NCBI RefSeq assembly: GCF_036057275.1 | Contig: NZ_CP107945.1 | Coordinates: 8,308,001 to 8,372,000 of the forward strand | Origin: Streptomyces sp. NBC_00390 | GTDB taxonomy: Bacteria > Actinomycetota > Actinomycetes > Streptomycetales > Streptomycetaceae | Length of the DNA stretch: 64,000 bases | Direction: 5' to 3' | Shown here: in pieces, positions 33,839 to 43,734 of the stretch | Layout: each line of letters starts with the position of its first letter | Numbering within the stretch: position 1 is the first letter of the stretch | Notes under the pieces: model-generated | Databases searched by the model: none | Seen by the model: only the letters and a program-made list of their open reading frames with translations | Told to the model about the DNA's origin: nothing | Position numbers and translations under genes: made by a program

Positions 33839-34315
33839 TCAGTTCGCCGCCTTCTTCACCAGCACGCGGATCCTTGCCTCGGCTTCGGCGGTCAGTTCCT
33901 TCAGGGCGTAGGAGGCCGGCCACATGGCGCCTTCGTCGAGGTTTGCCCTGTCGCTGAAGCCGAACGTCGCGTACCTGGCGTTGAATTTCTGCGCGCTCTG
34001 GAAGAAGCAGAGGACTTTGCCGTCCTTGGCGTATGCGGGCATCCCGTACCAGAGTTTCGGGGAGAGGCCCGGCGCGCTTTCCTTGATCACGGCATGGAGC
34101 CGTGCGGCCATGACCCGGTCCGGTTCCTGCATCTCGGCGATCTTCGCGAGCACGGCGGCTTCCTCGTCCACCTTGCCGGCGCGCGGTCCGCGGCGCGCGG
34201 ATGTCTTCAGCTCCTGGGCGCGTTCCTTCATCGCGCCTCGTTCCTCGTCGGTGAATCCCTCGAACGTCTTGCCGGTCGCGGTGGTGCTCCGGGCGGGCTT
34301 CTTCGTGTCCTTCAT
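33839..34315 (-). CDS. DUF1801-family protein
   Basis: This 158-residue protein has a Lys/Arg-rich N-terminus (about 1-60) and a DUF1801 fold that resembles the frataxin-like YdhG proteins. The characteristic core is APGLSPKLWYGMPAYAKDGK followed by VLCFFQSAQKFNARYATFGF. The helical end is LKELTAEAEARIRVLVKKA. Members have been linked to intracellular iron handling in Bacillus, but the role in actinobacteria is unproven. It is intact and follows the AhpD-like gene on the same strand, separated by a terminator. Confidence 0.85.
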   Translation of the reverse strand: MKDTKKPARSTTATGKTFEGFTDEERGAMKERAQELKTSARRGPRAGKVDEEAAVLAKIAEMQEPDRVMAARLHAVIKESAPGLSPKLWYGMPAYAKDGKVLCFFQSAQKFNARYATFGFSDRANLDEGAMWPASYALKELTAEAEARIRVLVKKAAN

Positions 34316-34359
34316 TGCGGGTTTCCTTCCGGTTGTACGGGGTGTGAGGGGAAGCGTCG

Positions 34360-34400
34360 TCAGTCCCGGGGGCCGCCGCCGCGGCGGCCCCCGGGACTGA
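34360..34400 (-). terminator. Perfect long palindrome terminator
   Basis: A 41-base perfect inverted repeat begins TCAGTCCCGGGGGCC and is centred at 34380. It lies between the two minus-strand genes, downstream of the AhpD-like gene. Confidence 0.85.
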
Positions 34401-34453
34401 CGTTCACGGGGCGTGTCGCCCCTGAAGGCTCCGTGCCTGGGGGCCGGCTGCTG

Positions 34454-34909
34454 TCATCCCCAGGCGCCCGCGATCTGGCGGGTCGTCGCGTTGAGCCGGT
34501 TGAACAGGTTGGTGACACCGATCATCAGGACGAGTGCGGCCAGCTGCTTCTCGTCGAAGTGGGTGGCGGCCGCGTCCCACACCTCGTCGCTCACCGCGTC
34601 GGGACGGTCGGCCAGCCTTGTTGCGGCCTCGGCCAGCGCGAGTGCCGCCCGCTCCGGCTCGGTGAAGTACGGAGCCTCGCGCCAGGCGGCGACCGCGGCC
34701 AGCCGCTCGTCACCCACACCGGCCTTGCGGGCCGACTTCGCGCCGCCGTCGACGCATGCGCTGCAGCCGTTGATCTGGCTGACGCGCAGGTGCACCAGCT
34801 CCAGTGTCTGGGCGTCCACCCCGCCGGAGTGCACGGCCTTGAAGAGCGTCTGGACGGCCGGCATCGCGTCCGGCAGGACGACGGCGGGGTTCTGCATACG
34901 GGACTGCAT
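34454..34909 (-). CDS. Carboxymuconolactone decarboxylase / AhpD-like family protein
   Basis: This is a 151-residue AhpD-type alkylhydroperoxidase-like protein. The redox CxxC sits in VSQINGCSACVDGGAKSARK (Cys-Ser-Ala-Cys), with the downstream His-like context and the helical end IGVTNLFNRLNATTRQIAG. Such proteins reduce peroxides with the help of thiol donors or protect against oxidation. AAGGAG lies eight bases before the ATG at 34909. It is divergent from the regulator at 35088, which might control it. Confidence 0.9.
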   Translation of the reverse strand: MQSRMQNPAVVLPDAMPAVQTLFKAVHSGGVDAQTLELVHLRVSQINGCSACVDGGAKSARKAGVGDERLAAVAAWREAPYFTEPERAALALAEAATRLADRPDAVSDEVWDAAATHFDEKQLAALVLMIGVTNLFNRLNATTRQIAGAWG

Positions 34910-35087
34910 CTGGTCTGCTCCTTGTTTCGGGTCGGTGCCCCGGTTCCCTCGGGGTGTGGGTCCATATCAGCCGGATCCGCTCACCACGGCCACGGCGGTG
35001 GGACACCGTGGGACAGCTGAAACAGCCTTGAGCAGCGGCGACTTGGCCCGGTAGGTTTCTGACGGGACGGGACACGGGGGGCATCTG

Positions 35088-37541
35088 ATGGATGTGCGGC
35101 AACAAACGGCGAAGGCAGACCCGCAGAACGAGCTCGCGGCCCGGCTGCGTCTGCTCCAGGAACTGTCCGGGCTCGGCGTACGGGCCCTCGCGCGGGACAC
35201 CGGCCTCAGCTCCTCGTCGTTGTCGCGCTACCTCAGCGGCCAGACCGTGCCGCCCTGGCCCGCGGTGATCGCACTGTGCCGACTCGTCAAGCGCGACCCC
35301 CGTCCACTGCGCCCCCTGTGGGAACGCTCCTCCAGCCCTCTTCCCGCGCCCCCGAAGTCCAGCCGCCAGGGCCGGCCGAGGCCCCGCAACGATCTGCCGC
35401 GCGACGTGAGCGACTTCACCGGGCGCCAGGCCCAGCTCGCCGCCCTTCTCGCCGCGGTGGACAGCCACCGGGTGGTCGCCGTCGACGGCATGGCCGGTGT
35501 CGGCAAGACCTGTCTGGCGATGCACGCCGCGCACCGGCTCGCCGCCGATTACCCGGACGCACAGCTCTATGTGGACCTGCACGGGTTCACCGAGGGCCGG
35601 GATCCGCTCGATCCCGAGTCCGCGCTGCGGATGCTGCTCGCCGCGCTCGACGTACCCTCCGAGAAGGTCCCGCTGGAGGGCGTCGAACAGCTGGCCGCCT
35701 GCTGGCGGTCGGAGCTGGCCCGCCGACGGGTCGTCCTGGTCCTCGACAACGCCGCCGACGCCGACCAGGTCCGCCCGCTGCTGCCCGGCGCCGGCCCCTC
35801 GGTCGCACTGATCACCAGCCGCAACCGGCTCCTGGGCCTGGATGAGGTGCCCCCGGTGTCGCTGGACGTGCTGAGCCCGCAGGAAAGCGCGGAGCTGCTG
35901 GCCCGTGCCAGCGGCGAGGCCGGCGGGCCCGACGGCCGGCTGGCCCGCGAGCCGGAGTCCGCCGCCGAGGTGCTGCGGCTGTGCGGGCATCTGCCGCTGG
36001 CCCTGCGGCTGGCCGCGGCCCGGCTGCGGCACCGGCCGGGCTGGACCGTGGGCATCCTCGTCGAGCGGATGGCGCAGGGCGCGAGCGAGTTCGACACCGC
36101 GTTCGCCATGTCCGTGCGGCAGTTGGACCGGGCCCAGGCCCGCCTGTTCCGGATGCTGGGCCTGCTTCCCGGGGCGTACTTCGACGAGTACCTGGCGGCG
36201 GCGCTGGCGGACGTGCCGCTGCGCAGCGCCCGGGCGATGCTGGAGGACCTGCTCGACGCGCACCTGGTCCAGCAGCCGGTGGCCGGCCGCTACCGGCTGC
36301 ACGACCTGGTCCACCAGCACGCGCGCCGGGCCGGCGCAGAGCAGGACCCGCCGGCCGAGCGGGAACGGGCGCTGGGCCGGATGCTCGACTACTACGTGCA
36401 CGCGGCGGCCGCCGCTGATGCCGCGATGCCGTTCCTGTCGCCCGCCCGCCCGGCCTCCGTGGGCCGGCCCCCGGCCGAGCTGCCGCAGTTCGCGAACAAG
36501 AACGCGGCCTTTGCCTGGCTCGTCACGGAGTACGAGAACCTGGTGGGTGCCTTCGAGACGGCGGTCGCCGTCGGGGCGGACGCGCACGTGTGCGAGCTGC
36601 CGCGCTTCTTGCGGGCGTACTTCGCGCGGCGCTGCGGCACGACGCATCTCAACGCCCTCTTCGAGCGGTCACTGGCCGCCGCTGAGCGCCTGGGCGATCC
36701 GCTGCAACTGGCCGAGGCGCACAGCGATCTGGGCTTCGCGCGCTACAACGCGGGCAGGACGGCGGAGGCCGACGCCGCGTACGAGGCGGCAAGGCCGCAG
36801 TTGTCCCAGGCGCAGGACATGGGGCCGGAAGCCGAACTGGCCATGCGCCGCGGCTATCTGAAGTGGGACGAGGGGTATGTCGAGGAGCCGCTCGAACTCT
36901 TCAGGCTGGCGGAAAGGCTGTACGAGAAGGCCGGCTGCCCGACGGGCGTGGCCCATGCGGCCGCGGCCCAGGCCTGGGCGATGCTGCAGCTGGGACATCG
37001 CGATCAGGCGGCACAGCGGGCCCGGGAGGTGCTGGACTTCCCCCACGCCGACCCCGCATGGCCGGCCACGCTGACGGCTCGGATCACCCTCGGTGTGGCC
37101 ATCGCCCGTGAGGAACCCGACGAGGCGGCGGAGCACCTGCATCAGGCGCTGGCGCTGGCCCGCGAGGACGGGCACCTGCACAACGAGGCGTGGTGCCTCA
37201 ACTGCCTGGGCGTCGCGCTGCGGCAGATGGGCCGGTACGAGGAGGCACTGGCTGCTCATCGCAAGGCGTTCGCGCTGCTGGACGAGCTGTTCGAAGAACA
37301 CTGGAAGATCCGTTTCCTCAACGGCTACGGCGAGACCTGCCGGCTTGCAGGCCTGCCCGAGGAGGCGCTACGGCTGCACCGGCAGGCGCTGGAGCTGGCC
37401 CCGGCACTGGGATACCGGCACGAGGAAGCGCTGGCCCACGAGGGGATCGCGATCGTGCTCGTCGAGAGGGATCCCACTGCGGCCGCCGAGCACCGTGCGG
37501 CGGGACAGGCCGTCCTGCAGGACCTCAATCCCGGAGCCTGA
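35088..37541 (+). CDS. XRE-type HTH, NB-ARC, TPR regulator
   Basis: This 817-residue STAND-class regulator has an N-terminal XRE helix-turn-helix (about 10-60: LRLLQELSGLGVRALARDTG, LSSSSLSRYLSGQTVPPWPA). An NB-ARC domain spans about 110-370, with Walker A GMAGVGKTCLAMHAA, Walker B VVLVLDNAADADQVRPLLPG, and later PLALRLAAARL. A winged-helix/TPR array follows to the C-terminus. It resembles AfsR-like regulators but with an XRE rather than an OmpR-type DNA-binding domain. It is divergent from the AhpD-like gene. The ligand is unknown. Confidence 0.88.
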   Translation: MDVRQQTAKADPQNELAARLRLLQELSGLGVRALARDTGLSSSSLSRYLSGQTVPPWPAVIALCRLVKRDPRPLRPLWERSSSPLPAPPKSSRQGRPRPRNDLPRDVSDFTGRQAQLAALLAAVDSHRVVAVDGMAGVGKTCLAMHAAHRLAADYPDAQLYVDLHGFTEGRDPLDPESALRMLLAALDVPSEKVPLEGVEQLAACWRSELARRRVVLVLDNAADADQVRPLLPGAGPSVALITSRNRLLGLDEVPPVSLDVLSPQESAELLARASGEAGGPDGRLAREPESAAEVLRLCGHLPLALRLAAARLRHRPGWTVGILVERMAQGASEFDTAFAMSVRQLDRAQARLFRMLGLLPGAYFDEYLAAALADVPLRSARAMLEDLLDAHLVQQPVAGRYRLHDLVHQHARRAGAEQDPPAERERALGRMLDYYVHAAAAADAAMPFLSPARPASVGRPPAELPQFANKNAAFAWLVTEYENLVGAFETAVAVGADAHVCELPRFLRAYFARRCGTTHLNALFERSLAAAERLGDPLQLAEAHSDLGFARYNAGRTAEADAAYEAARPQLSQAQDMGPEAELAMRRGYLKWDEGYVEEPLELFRLAERLYEKAGCPTGVAHAAAAQAWAMLQLGHRDQAAQRAREVLDFPHADPAWPATLTARITLGVAIAREEPDEAAEHLHQALALAREDGHLHNEAWCLNCLGVALRQMGRYEEALAAHRKAFALLDELFEEHWKIRFLNGYGETCRLAGLPEEALRLHRQALELAPALGYRHEEALAHEGIAIVLVERDPTAAAEHRAAGQAVLQDLNPGA

Positions 37542-38107
37542 CTGAGCATGTCCAGCGGTGGCTCTCCAGGGTGAGGACGGCTTTGGCGGCTGCCGGGAGC
37601 CAAGCGGGACCGCAGCGGGCCCGGCAAACAATCCGCCAGGTCTTCCGCTGGGCCACAACGTGGCGGCCGGCCACCAGGCTTGGCCGAGGACCGGCGGGCG
37701 GTGCCTGACCTGGTTCGGCCGCACGGCTCGTCGTGCGAGTACTCCGAGGACGGTCCCGCGGTCCGGCTGCCGCGAGCTGCGGACATGCCGACCCGAAGCG
37801 AGGGCACCGGCGTGCCGCTGCGGGTCCGACCGGTCCCTGGATTCATGTGCCCGACCGGGAGTCTCACTTCCGGGTCTCGGCGTTCCTTCCGCGTTCCCGG
37901 TGCCTAGACATGCCTTTCTTGCGGGCAGGGAACCTTGCCTTGCAGCGTTCGTACATGCCGGGCATGGCGGCGGGCGCCCCGGACACAGCGCGGGTGCGCT
38001 CGGCAAGCGGCCGGCACGGCGAACCGCCAGCAGGCAGATCCGGCTCAACAGCACGGCGGCTAAACCAGGTTGCCTCTGAGAGCGGAGGCGGGGACGGCGC
38101 CCCCCAC
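37542..38107. other. Region without a supported gene
   Basis: These 566 bases follow the regulator. Long open frames exist on both strands but show no family resemblance. Possible remains of the start of the next fragment lie at the far end. Confidence 0.35.
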
Positions 38108-38284
38108 CTGGCTTCGACTCCCGCGCAGAAGAAGGCGGCGGCCAACGCCATCGAGAAGCATCTCGAGCCCGACACCAAGAACGCCGCTGACAAGGCCGAA
38201 GAGAGCACGGGCGCCGCGGCCAAGGAGTTCAGCGGCAAGGGGGGGAGTCGGGCAGCCAGAGCAAGATCTTCACTGGCCTCCTAG
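38108..38284 (+). CDS. Alpha-helical C-terminal fragment, unidentified
   Basis: The frame reads LASTPAQKKAAANAIEKHLE, PDTKNAADKAEESTGAAAKE and a basic end, about 58 residues. The Lys/Glu/Ala-rich, strongly helical composition differs from its surroundings and looks like the end of a small helical (WXG100- or CsbD-like) protein. I see no credible start codon with a ribosome-binding site, so it may be truncated. I cannot name a family. Confidence 0.35.
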   Translation: MASTPAQKKAAANAIEKHLEPDTKNAADKAEESTGAAAKEFSGKGGSRAARARSSLAS

Positions 38285-38413
38285 CCCGCCACCCGCACCG
38301 CCGCCGGCAGCCCCCTCGATCTCCTGCTGCGCCTGGTGCCGTGGCACACACCCGAAGCTGACCCTGACTGCGCTTTGGCCTGGCGGTTGTCCGCACCCGC
38401 GTCGTCTCCGGGT

Positions 38414-38956
38414 TCAGGGACGGGGCAGGTGGTGGTGGGGGAGTTGGGTGAGGATGAGACGGGCATCGGCGCGGACGTTGCACTCGCTGACGGTCCGGCG
38501 GTGCTGCTGAAGCTGCCCGGTCCTGGTTTCCAGGCGCAGGGTGACGGTGACTTCGCCGATGCCCAGGCGGGGGCCGTCCTGTTCGGTGTAGAGGCGGTAG
38601 AGGGTGTTGGGCCAGTGGCCGGGGTCGGGGTCCTGCCACAGGGCGAGAGTTCGGTCATGGAAGCGGCAGGGCAGACCGCCGTGCGGCTCCTGCAGCAGGG
38701 AGTGACTCAGAGGCAGGCTGCCGAGCAGCGGCACGAGCCGGGTATGCAGCTGTTCGTTCTCGACGAGGCGGTGACGCTGCCACATCCGGCCCGCGGGAAC
38801 CGTCATCCTCACGGCAGCAAGAAGATACGGGTGCCCGCCCGGAGCGGTGACCGGCTCGTCGCCGCGCCACCTGGGCCAGCCCGCTCCGCCCCCCTCGGCC
38901 GGTAACGGGCCTGCCGGGCCCTGATCCTGGTGGCCCATCGCCTGCTCGCTGTCCAT
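38414..38956 (-). CDS. Conserved hypothetical protein
   Basis: This 180-residue soluble protein begins MDSEQAMGHQDQGPAGPLPA. It has a mixed alpha/beta-looking body with RMTVPAGRMWQRHRLVENEQ, ALWQDPDPGHWPNTLYRLYT and LGIGEVTVTLRLETRTGQL. I do not recognise the family; Trp- and His-rich segments suggest a folded domain of about 140 residues. The ATG at 38956 is chosen because the sequence upstream of it in frame loses coding character. It is monocistronic. Confidence 0.5.
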   Translation of the reverse strand: MDSEQAMGHQDQGPAGPLPAEGGGAGWPRWRGDEPVTAPGGHPYLLAAVRMTVPAGRMWQRHRLVENEQLHTRLVPLLGSLPLSHSLLQEPHGGLPCRFHDRTLALWQDPDPGHWPNTLYRLYTEQDGPRLGIGEVTVTLRLETRTGQLQQHRRTVSECNVRADARLILTQLPHHHLPRP

Positions 38957-39373
38957 CGGCAGATTATGGCCCGCACCCGGCCCCTGGACAGGACGATCAC
39001 CGATCCCCGTACACCGGCACCACGCCCAGCAGGGCGGTTTCGGCCACACCGCGCCAGGCCCGCTTCCTGCCCCCATCGGCCTGGCATGACTGCGGATGGA
39101 GCCCCCGCAGGTGGATGCCCGGATGGAGTGGGACCACTTCGGCACTTTGTGCGAGGCGTTGTTGCCCCCGCTCCGGCCCTCTGGCCGGTCGGTGGGGGTG
39201 AGGTATACCGTCGGTCGTCAGCGCATGACCTGCGTGAGGCGCTTCGGCGTGGCGATGCTGACAGGGAAGTCCTCTGAGCAGTACGGCGCAGCCTCTGTGA
39301 CCCGGACCGGACTGATGGCACGATAGCCGCACAGGCCGATCGGCGTTCGGTTTCCACCTCTTCTGGGGCACCT
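38957..39373. other. Intergenic region, divergent promoters
   Basis: These 417 bases lie between divergent genes. No frame is supported. The region must hold promoters for both the hypothetical protein and the lipoprotein gene; I see no clear -35/-10 pair or palindrome. Confidence 0.35.
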
Positions 39374-40204
39374 ATGAACATCTGGCTCCCATTCAGGCTC
39401 TTCGCCGTAGGGACCGCGACTGGCCTGATGCTCACCGCGTGCAGCGTTTCCGGGGGATCGCCGAATGCATCGGGGTCGGCATCCGCCGCACCGGGGACGT
39501 CCGCGCCGTCGCAGTCGCCCACAATGCCCCGGCCCGAGGCATCGTCGGCGGCCACCCCAGGGGCCACGCAAGCCCCGACCACGCCCACACCACCGCTCGG
39601 CTCCCGCAGCCTCCAGCCGGTGTGGCCGTTCGCCACGCTCGCCCAGGCCCAGGCGTGGGAACGTACCTACCGGTCCGGCGGCCACCAGCCCTGGCATCTC
39701 GACCCGGATCAGACCGCGCTGTCCTTCACTCGTGACTATCTGGGCTTCAAAGAGATCGACCGCGTCTCCTCGCGCAAGGTCAGCGGTCGACACGCCCGCA
39801 TCGGAGTCGCACCGTCGGGTCCTGAGGGCGGCACCGCAGCGGTGATTCACCTGGTGCGGTTCGGCGCAGGACCGGACGCCCCGTGGGAGGTCGTGGGCAC
39901 CGACGACACGACGTTCTCGTTGACCAAGCCCGGGTACGGGTCGCTCGTGCGGTCCCCGCTGGTGACCGGCGGGCGGATCTCCGGAGTGGATGAGAGCATC
40001 CGCGTCCAGGTGCGCCAGCCGTCGTCCGCGGCGCCGTTGGGCACCTCCCCGTGCTGTACGTCCGCGGGCGGCGACGATCAGCCCTGGAACGTGACGGTGG
40101 CCTTCTCCGGGGCACGCGACCCCGTGCTCACGGTTGTCGCATCCACCGGCGGGCACGTCGCCGAAGTCGAACGCTTCACCGTCACGGCGGTACGAATCCG
40201 CTGA
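39374..40204 (+). CDS. Lipoprotein with C-terminal beta domain
   Basis: This 276-residue predicted lipoprotein has signal LFAVGTATGLMLTACSVSGG with lipobox LTAC (Cys about residue 22). A Ser/Pro/Ala-rich linker follows (about 23-75), then a domain with AQAWERTYRSGGHQPWHLDP and FTRDYLGFKEIDRVSSRKVS. The C-terminal part (about 165-276) reads like an immunoglobulin-type spore/surface domain (GRISGVDESIRVQVRQPSS, PWNVTVAFSGARDPVLTVVA). Its role is unknown, but it acts outside the membrane. Confidence 0.7.
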   Translation: MNIWLPFRLFAVGTATGLMLTACSVSGGSPNASGSASAAPGTSAPSQSPTMPRPEASSAATPGATQAPTTPTPPLGSRSLQPVWPFATLAQAQAWERTYRSGGHQPWHLDPDQTALSFTRDYLGFKEIDRVSSRKVSGRHARIGVAPSGPEGGTAAVIHLVRFGAGPDAPWEVVGTDDTTFSLTKPGYGSLVRSPLVTGGRISGVDESIRVQVRQPSSAAPLGTSPCCTSAGGDDQPWNVTVAFSGARDPVLTVVASTGGHVAEVERFTVTAVRIR

Positions 40205-40573
40205 CCGCCTGACGAGTCCGCCGACGTTTGGGACAACCACGCCGGGGGCTGCCGTAGGGCCGGACATCTCCGCGACACGGTGGCCCATGCCCTCGGCAGG
40301 CAAGGGTTGCACAGATCGTTCACAGAGCTGACGTGGGCGTTGGTGGTGCGCGCGCCCGGATCGGTCACGCCTCTTCGGTGATCGGTCACGCGATCGGCCT
40401 CTCCAACGACTCCTTCAGCAGGTGCTGCGCGGCGTGGAAATGGAACTGATGCACCCGCAGGATCGCCACCGCTCGACGCCGCCGCGCAGGCCCCCCGCCC
40501 TGCGACTCATCCAGGCGCCTGACTGCCGAACATCGGTGCGCGGCCCGGCCGGCTGTGCCCGGTCGCCGCCTCC
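40205..40573. other. Convergent intergenic region with a short direct repeat
   Basis: These 369 bases hold no supported gene. GATCGGTCACGC occurs twice in tandem (about 40358 and 40380), ten bases apart. No strong terminator is visible. Confidence 0.4.
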
Positions 40574-41191
40574 TCAGATGCGGGCGAAGACGTTGACCAC
40601 TATTCCGATGTAGAGGACGACGAGGAGGGTCCAGAAGGTGTAGACGATGCCGGGGTGCCGGATGTAGAGGGGTATCCGGATGGTCGGGTAACGCCTGCGC
40701 AGCTCACGTGGAGTTGGCATGCCCCCGGGCTGCTGCTGAAGAGCCGCATTACGCCACACCCGATTGAGTTCGGCTTCACGCCACTGCCGGGGATTGAGCA
40801 TCACGGCGGCATGGTCATCACCCACGATGAGTACCTCGCCGGCGATGCCGCTGGAGTCGATATGGGTGCGAATAAGGAAGCCGGGCCCTTCGACGGTGGT
40901 CAGCCGACGCGCCCAGTTGCGCACCACAACGGCGCCGCCCACGAGTGCCACATACGCGTTCACGGTGTGCAGGACTGCGTAGGTCACGTACCACAGGAAC
41001 GGGAGCGCGACGAGGACGATGGCCGCCGGTACGGCCGTCGGCCCGAGTCCCTCGCTGGTGCCGTGCCCGCCCGCGAGCATGAGCGTCAAGCTGATGCCCG
41101 GCAGGATGGCGGCCGGTACGATCGCCCATGCCACGCGGCCGAACCGGCTCGTGTCCGGGGATACGACAAATTCTGTGTAACGGTCACTCAC
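40574..41191 (-). CDS. Small integral membrane protein
   Basis: This 205-residue protein starts at GTG 41191. Two helices are at the N-terminal side (VAWAIVPAAILPGISLTLML, IVLVALPFLWYVTYAVLHTV), and one closes the C-terminus (YTFWTLLVVLYIGIVVNVFA). Between them is a cytosolic PH-like beta segment (VEGPGFLIRTHIDSSGIAGE, VLIVGDDHAAVMLNPRQWRE). This resembles small PH-domain membrane proteins of actinobacteria with unknown function. The longer upstream frame lacks coding character. Confidence 0.6.
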   Translation of the reverse strand: MSDRYTEFVVSPDTSRFGRVAWAIVPAAILPGISLTLMLAGGHGTSEGLGPTAVPAAIVLVALPFLWYVTYAVLHTVNAYVALVGGAVVVRNWARRLTTVEGPGFLIRTHIDSSGIAGEVLIVGDDHAAVMLNPRQWREAELNRVWRNAALQQQPGGMPTPRELRRRYPTIRIPLYIRHPGIVYTFWTLLVVLYIGIVVNVFARI

Positions 41192-42479
41192 GACTGCTTC
41201 CCCCGTGTCTCGACAGGCCGCGAGAGGATGCCTGTTGTCGCTGACACCCTCCGCCCCCGACTCCGTCGGACTCCGCTTCACTCCTGAGCCCCTCCGTTGG
41301 ATCTCGGTGACGTACCCACCCCTCATCGGCGACAATCCCCTTGCCGTGCAACGGCGCTGACGGTGCTGTACCGGGCCGGTGCAGGGGCCGGACCATGCGG
41401 ACTGTGCCTGGCCGTGCCAGCCGCCGCAGCGCCCGCAGCGCCCGCAGTGCGAACCGGACTTCAGCCGGCCAGGCACCACCCACCTCAAGGGTGTGGGACC
41501 TGCTATGGCAATGGGCCACGCGGTAATGAAGGGGATCGCGCTGGTCGCGAGCCCCAGGCGCCAGCGGTGACACGGCTCCTGGTCAGTGGTGATGCCTCGT
41601 GCCTGCGGCCTCTGCGGATTGCGTCGCCAACGGGGTTCCGGTGAGGGTTGTTTCCGCCGGGCCGGGCCGCGTAGCGGCGGCTCCCGTCCCTGCCCTGGTC
41701 CGCCGTGACCCGGCACCCGTCCCCGCTCCGACCCGGCTCCCTTTCCCGGCCTTGGTCGGCCCCGCCTCCCGGAAGAAAAGTCAGTCGGTGAACAAACCGA
41801 TTCAGGCAATGCTCGATGGCTTGTTCGAGACGCGGAAAAGGAAAGGGGAGACGCCGAGCCTGCACGCTGGCCGAGATGGGGGAGCGTGAGCCGGGGCGCG
41901 CGCTCCATTGCGCCGCTTCGCCTCTCTTCATCTCTTTCTGGGAGTGGCTGTCCGGCTCAGGGTATGCAATTCTCTGTCTGCGCAGGCGGATGATCTCGAC
42001 AGAATCCGCCGGCAGTCAAATAACCTTGTGTTCGAAAGAGGTGGGGGTAAGCCAGCTCGACCGGCTGGCTCTGATTCCCGGCGATGTCGCCCGAGGGGTG
42101 TTGGAGAGTGCGTACGACGATGTCGACGTGACGCGTCGCCGCGACCCATGACGCAGTCGATGACGCCCACACCGGACCGGACTCTGTTTCCGGCTGGTCA
42201 TCACCGCAGGAATCACTGTCACAGGCGCTCTGCCGGCCCTGCAGAAGCGGCGAGGGGGACCGGCCGACGTAAGCGTCTCTGCCGGTGTCCATGGCCTCTG
42301 CGCCGACGTGCACGCAACATCATTGTGCCCGCGACCCGTGCTACGAGCGCGAAGACGTCATTGCTGGGTTCCGCTCGGAACCGATTCAGGAGAACAGCGC
42401 ATCAAGCGCTTCTCCCCACATTCCACTGTCCCTGGTCCGGCACGATCCGATGCCGGTCGGGCGAAAGAAGGGTAATGGC
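41192..42479. other. 1.3-kb region without a supported gene
   Basis: This stretch lies between divergent genes. Several open frames are present, but none is consistent with a family. The segment 41930-42480 is less GC-rich than its surroundings and probably contains the promoter and leader of the secreted-repeat gene. A low-complexity run of GCCCGCAGC units lies near 41420-41450. Confidence 0.35.
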
Positions 42480-43571
42480 ATGCACACAGGATTCTTTAGG
42501 GTTTTCAGAGGGTGGGGGGCCCGAACATTGGGCACCCTGGTGACACTTGTGGTCACCGCCGGAATGGTCGCTCTTGTGCCGTCCAACGCGCACGCGGCCG
42601 GGAGCCGAGGCTTCGCCTATGTATGGGCGAACCAGGCGTCCTCCGCACTCAACACGCCCTACACGCCTGCCGGTTCCTACAGCCGAAACTCGACCGGCGG
42701 CGTGAACACCGTCGTCCGTACCGGTGTCGGGCAGTACACGGTACGGCTGCCCAAGTTGGGGCTGTCGGGCGGCACTGTGCACGTCACCGCTTACGGAGCG
42801 ACCTCCCACTCCTGCAACGTGGCCGGCTGGGCCCCGGTCGGTGACCGGCTCGATGTGCGGGTACGGTGCTTCACGCCGAGCGGATCTCGCGCCAACACGA
42901 GGTTCACCGCGAGCTTCGTGAACACCGCCTACCTCGGCGGCAGGTTCGGCTACCTGTGGGCGAACCAGCCCAGCTCGAGTTCCTACACGCCCTCCACGAC
43001 CTACCAGTTCAATTCGTCCGGTGCCACCAACACCATCACGCGAAGCGGCGTAGGCCAGTATTCGGTGCGGCTCCCGGGGATCGGCTCCGCAGCGGGCCAT
43101 GTGCAGGTGACTGCATACGGCGACGTGACAGCGCGCTGCAAGGTCGTCAACTGGTACCCGTCGGGGACCGCGCAGATCGCCGACGTCCGCTGCTTCACCC
43201 TCGGCGGGGCACTGCGCGACACCAGGTTCTCGTTCACCTACGCACGCGGCACCGGCATCCTGCGCACCACACCCGCAGCGTACGCGTGGGCCAACCAGCC
43301 GACCACAGCCGCGTACTCACCGGCCCTGGCGTACCAGTACAACTCCAGCGGCAGCACCAATCGAATCACGCGGCAGGGTGTCGGCGTCTACCGCGTCTGG
43401 ACCCCGAACATGCCACTGGGGTACGGCAACGTGCAGGTGACGGCTTACGGAGCCGACTCCAAGCACTGCAAGGTGGACTATTGGACGCCGAGCACGGGCA
43501 TCCAGGTACGGTGCTACACCGCCTCCGGAACGCTGGCCGACACTTACTACGACGTGTCGTTCGCGCGCTGA
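42480..43571 (+). CDS. Secreted protein made of three tandem repeats
   Basis: This 363-residue exported protein has signal peptide TLVTLVVTAGMVALVPSNAHA, with likely cleavage after residue 39. The mature protein is three copies of a repeat of about 100 residues. Each starts with (F/Y)xYxWANQ (GFAYVWANQ, GYLWANQPS, AYAWANQPT). Each contains YxxxSSGxxNxITRxGVGxYxV, VQVTAYG, a Cys-Lys-Val segment (CNVAGW, CKVVNW, CKVDYW) and V(R)CF/YT, and ends in FxxSFxR/N-like strands. The two conserved cysteines per repeat probably form a disulfide. Similar repeat proteins occur in actinobacteria and bind or decorate the cell surface by inference only. AAGAAGGG precedes the ATG. Confidence 0.75.
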   Translation: MHTGFFRVFRGWGARTLGTLVTLVVTAGMVALVPSNAHAAGSRGFAYVWANQASSALNTPYTPAGSYSRNSTGGVNTVVRTGVGQYTVRLPKLGLSGGTVHVTAYGATSHSCNVAGWAPVGDRLDVRVRCFTPSGSRANTRFTASFVNTAYLGGRFGYLWANQPSSSSYTPSTTYQFNSSGATNTITRSGVGQYSVRLPGIGSAAGHVQVTAYGDVTARCKVVNWYPSGTAQIADVRCFTLGGALRDTRFSFTYARGTGILRTTPAAYAWANQPTTAAYSPALAYQYNSSGSTNRITRQGVGVYRVWTPNMPLGYGNVQVTAYGADSKHCKVDYWTPSTGIQVRCYTASGTLADTYYDVSFAR

Positions 43572-43685
43572 GCCCAGCAGGCCCGCCACGCCCGCGCACG
43601 GAGGTGAGAACCGACGCACCCACGCCGGGGGCCGGTGCGCGCCGCCGTCCGGTCGGCCGCGCCCCGCTCGCGGGGGCCGGGTGGC

Positions 43686-43720
43686 GGTCCGGCGAGGACA
43701 CGGTGTGTCCCCGCCGGACC
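43686..43720. terminator. Bidirectional hairpin
   Basis: GGTCCGGCG and GGACAC pair with GTGTCC and CGCCGGACC around a short loop, with a single unpaired A. It lies between the convergent repeat-protein gene and the binding-protein relic. Confidence 0.75.
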
Positions 43721-43734
43721 GGCCGGGTGACGGA

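Noticed and set aside
40355..40395. GATCGGTCACGC tandem repeat
   Set aside because: There are only two short copies in a gene-free gap. This is too little to call an iteron or operator array.
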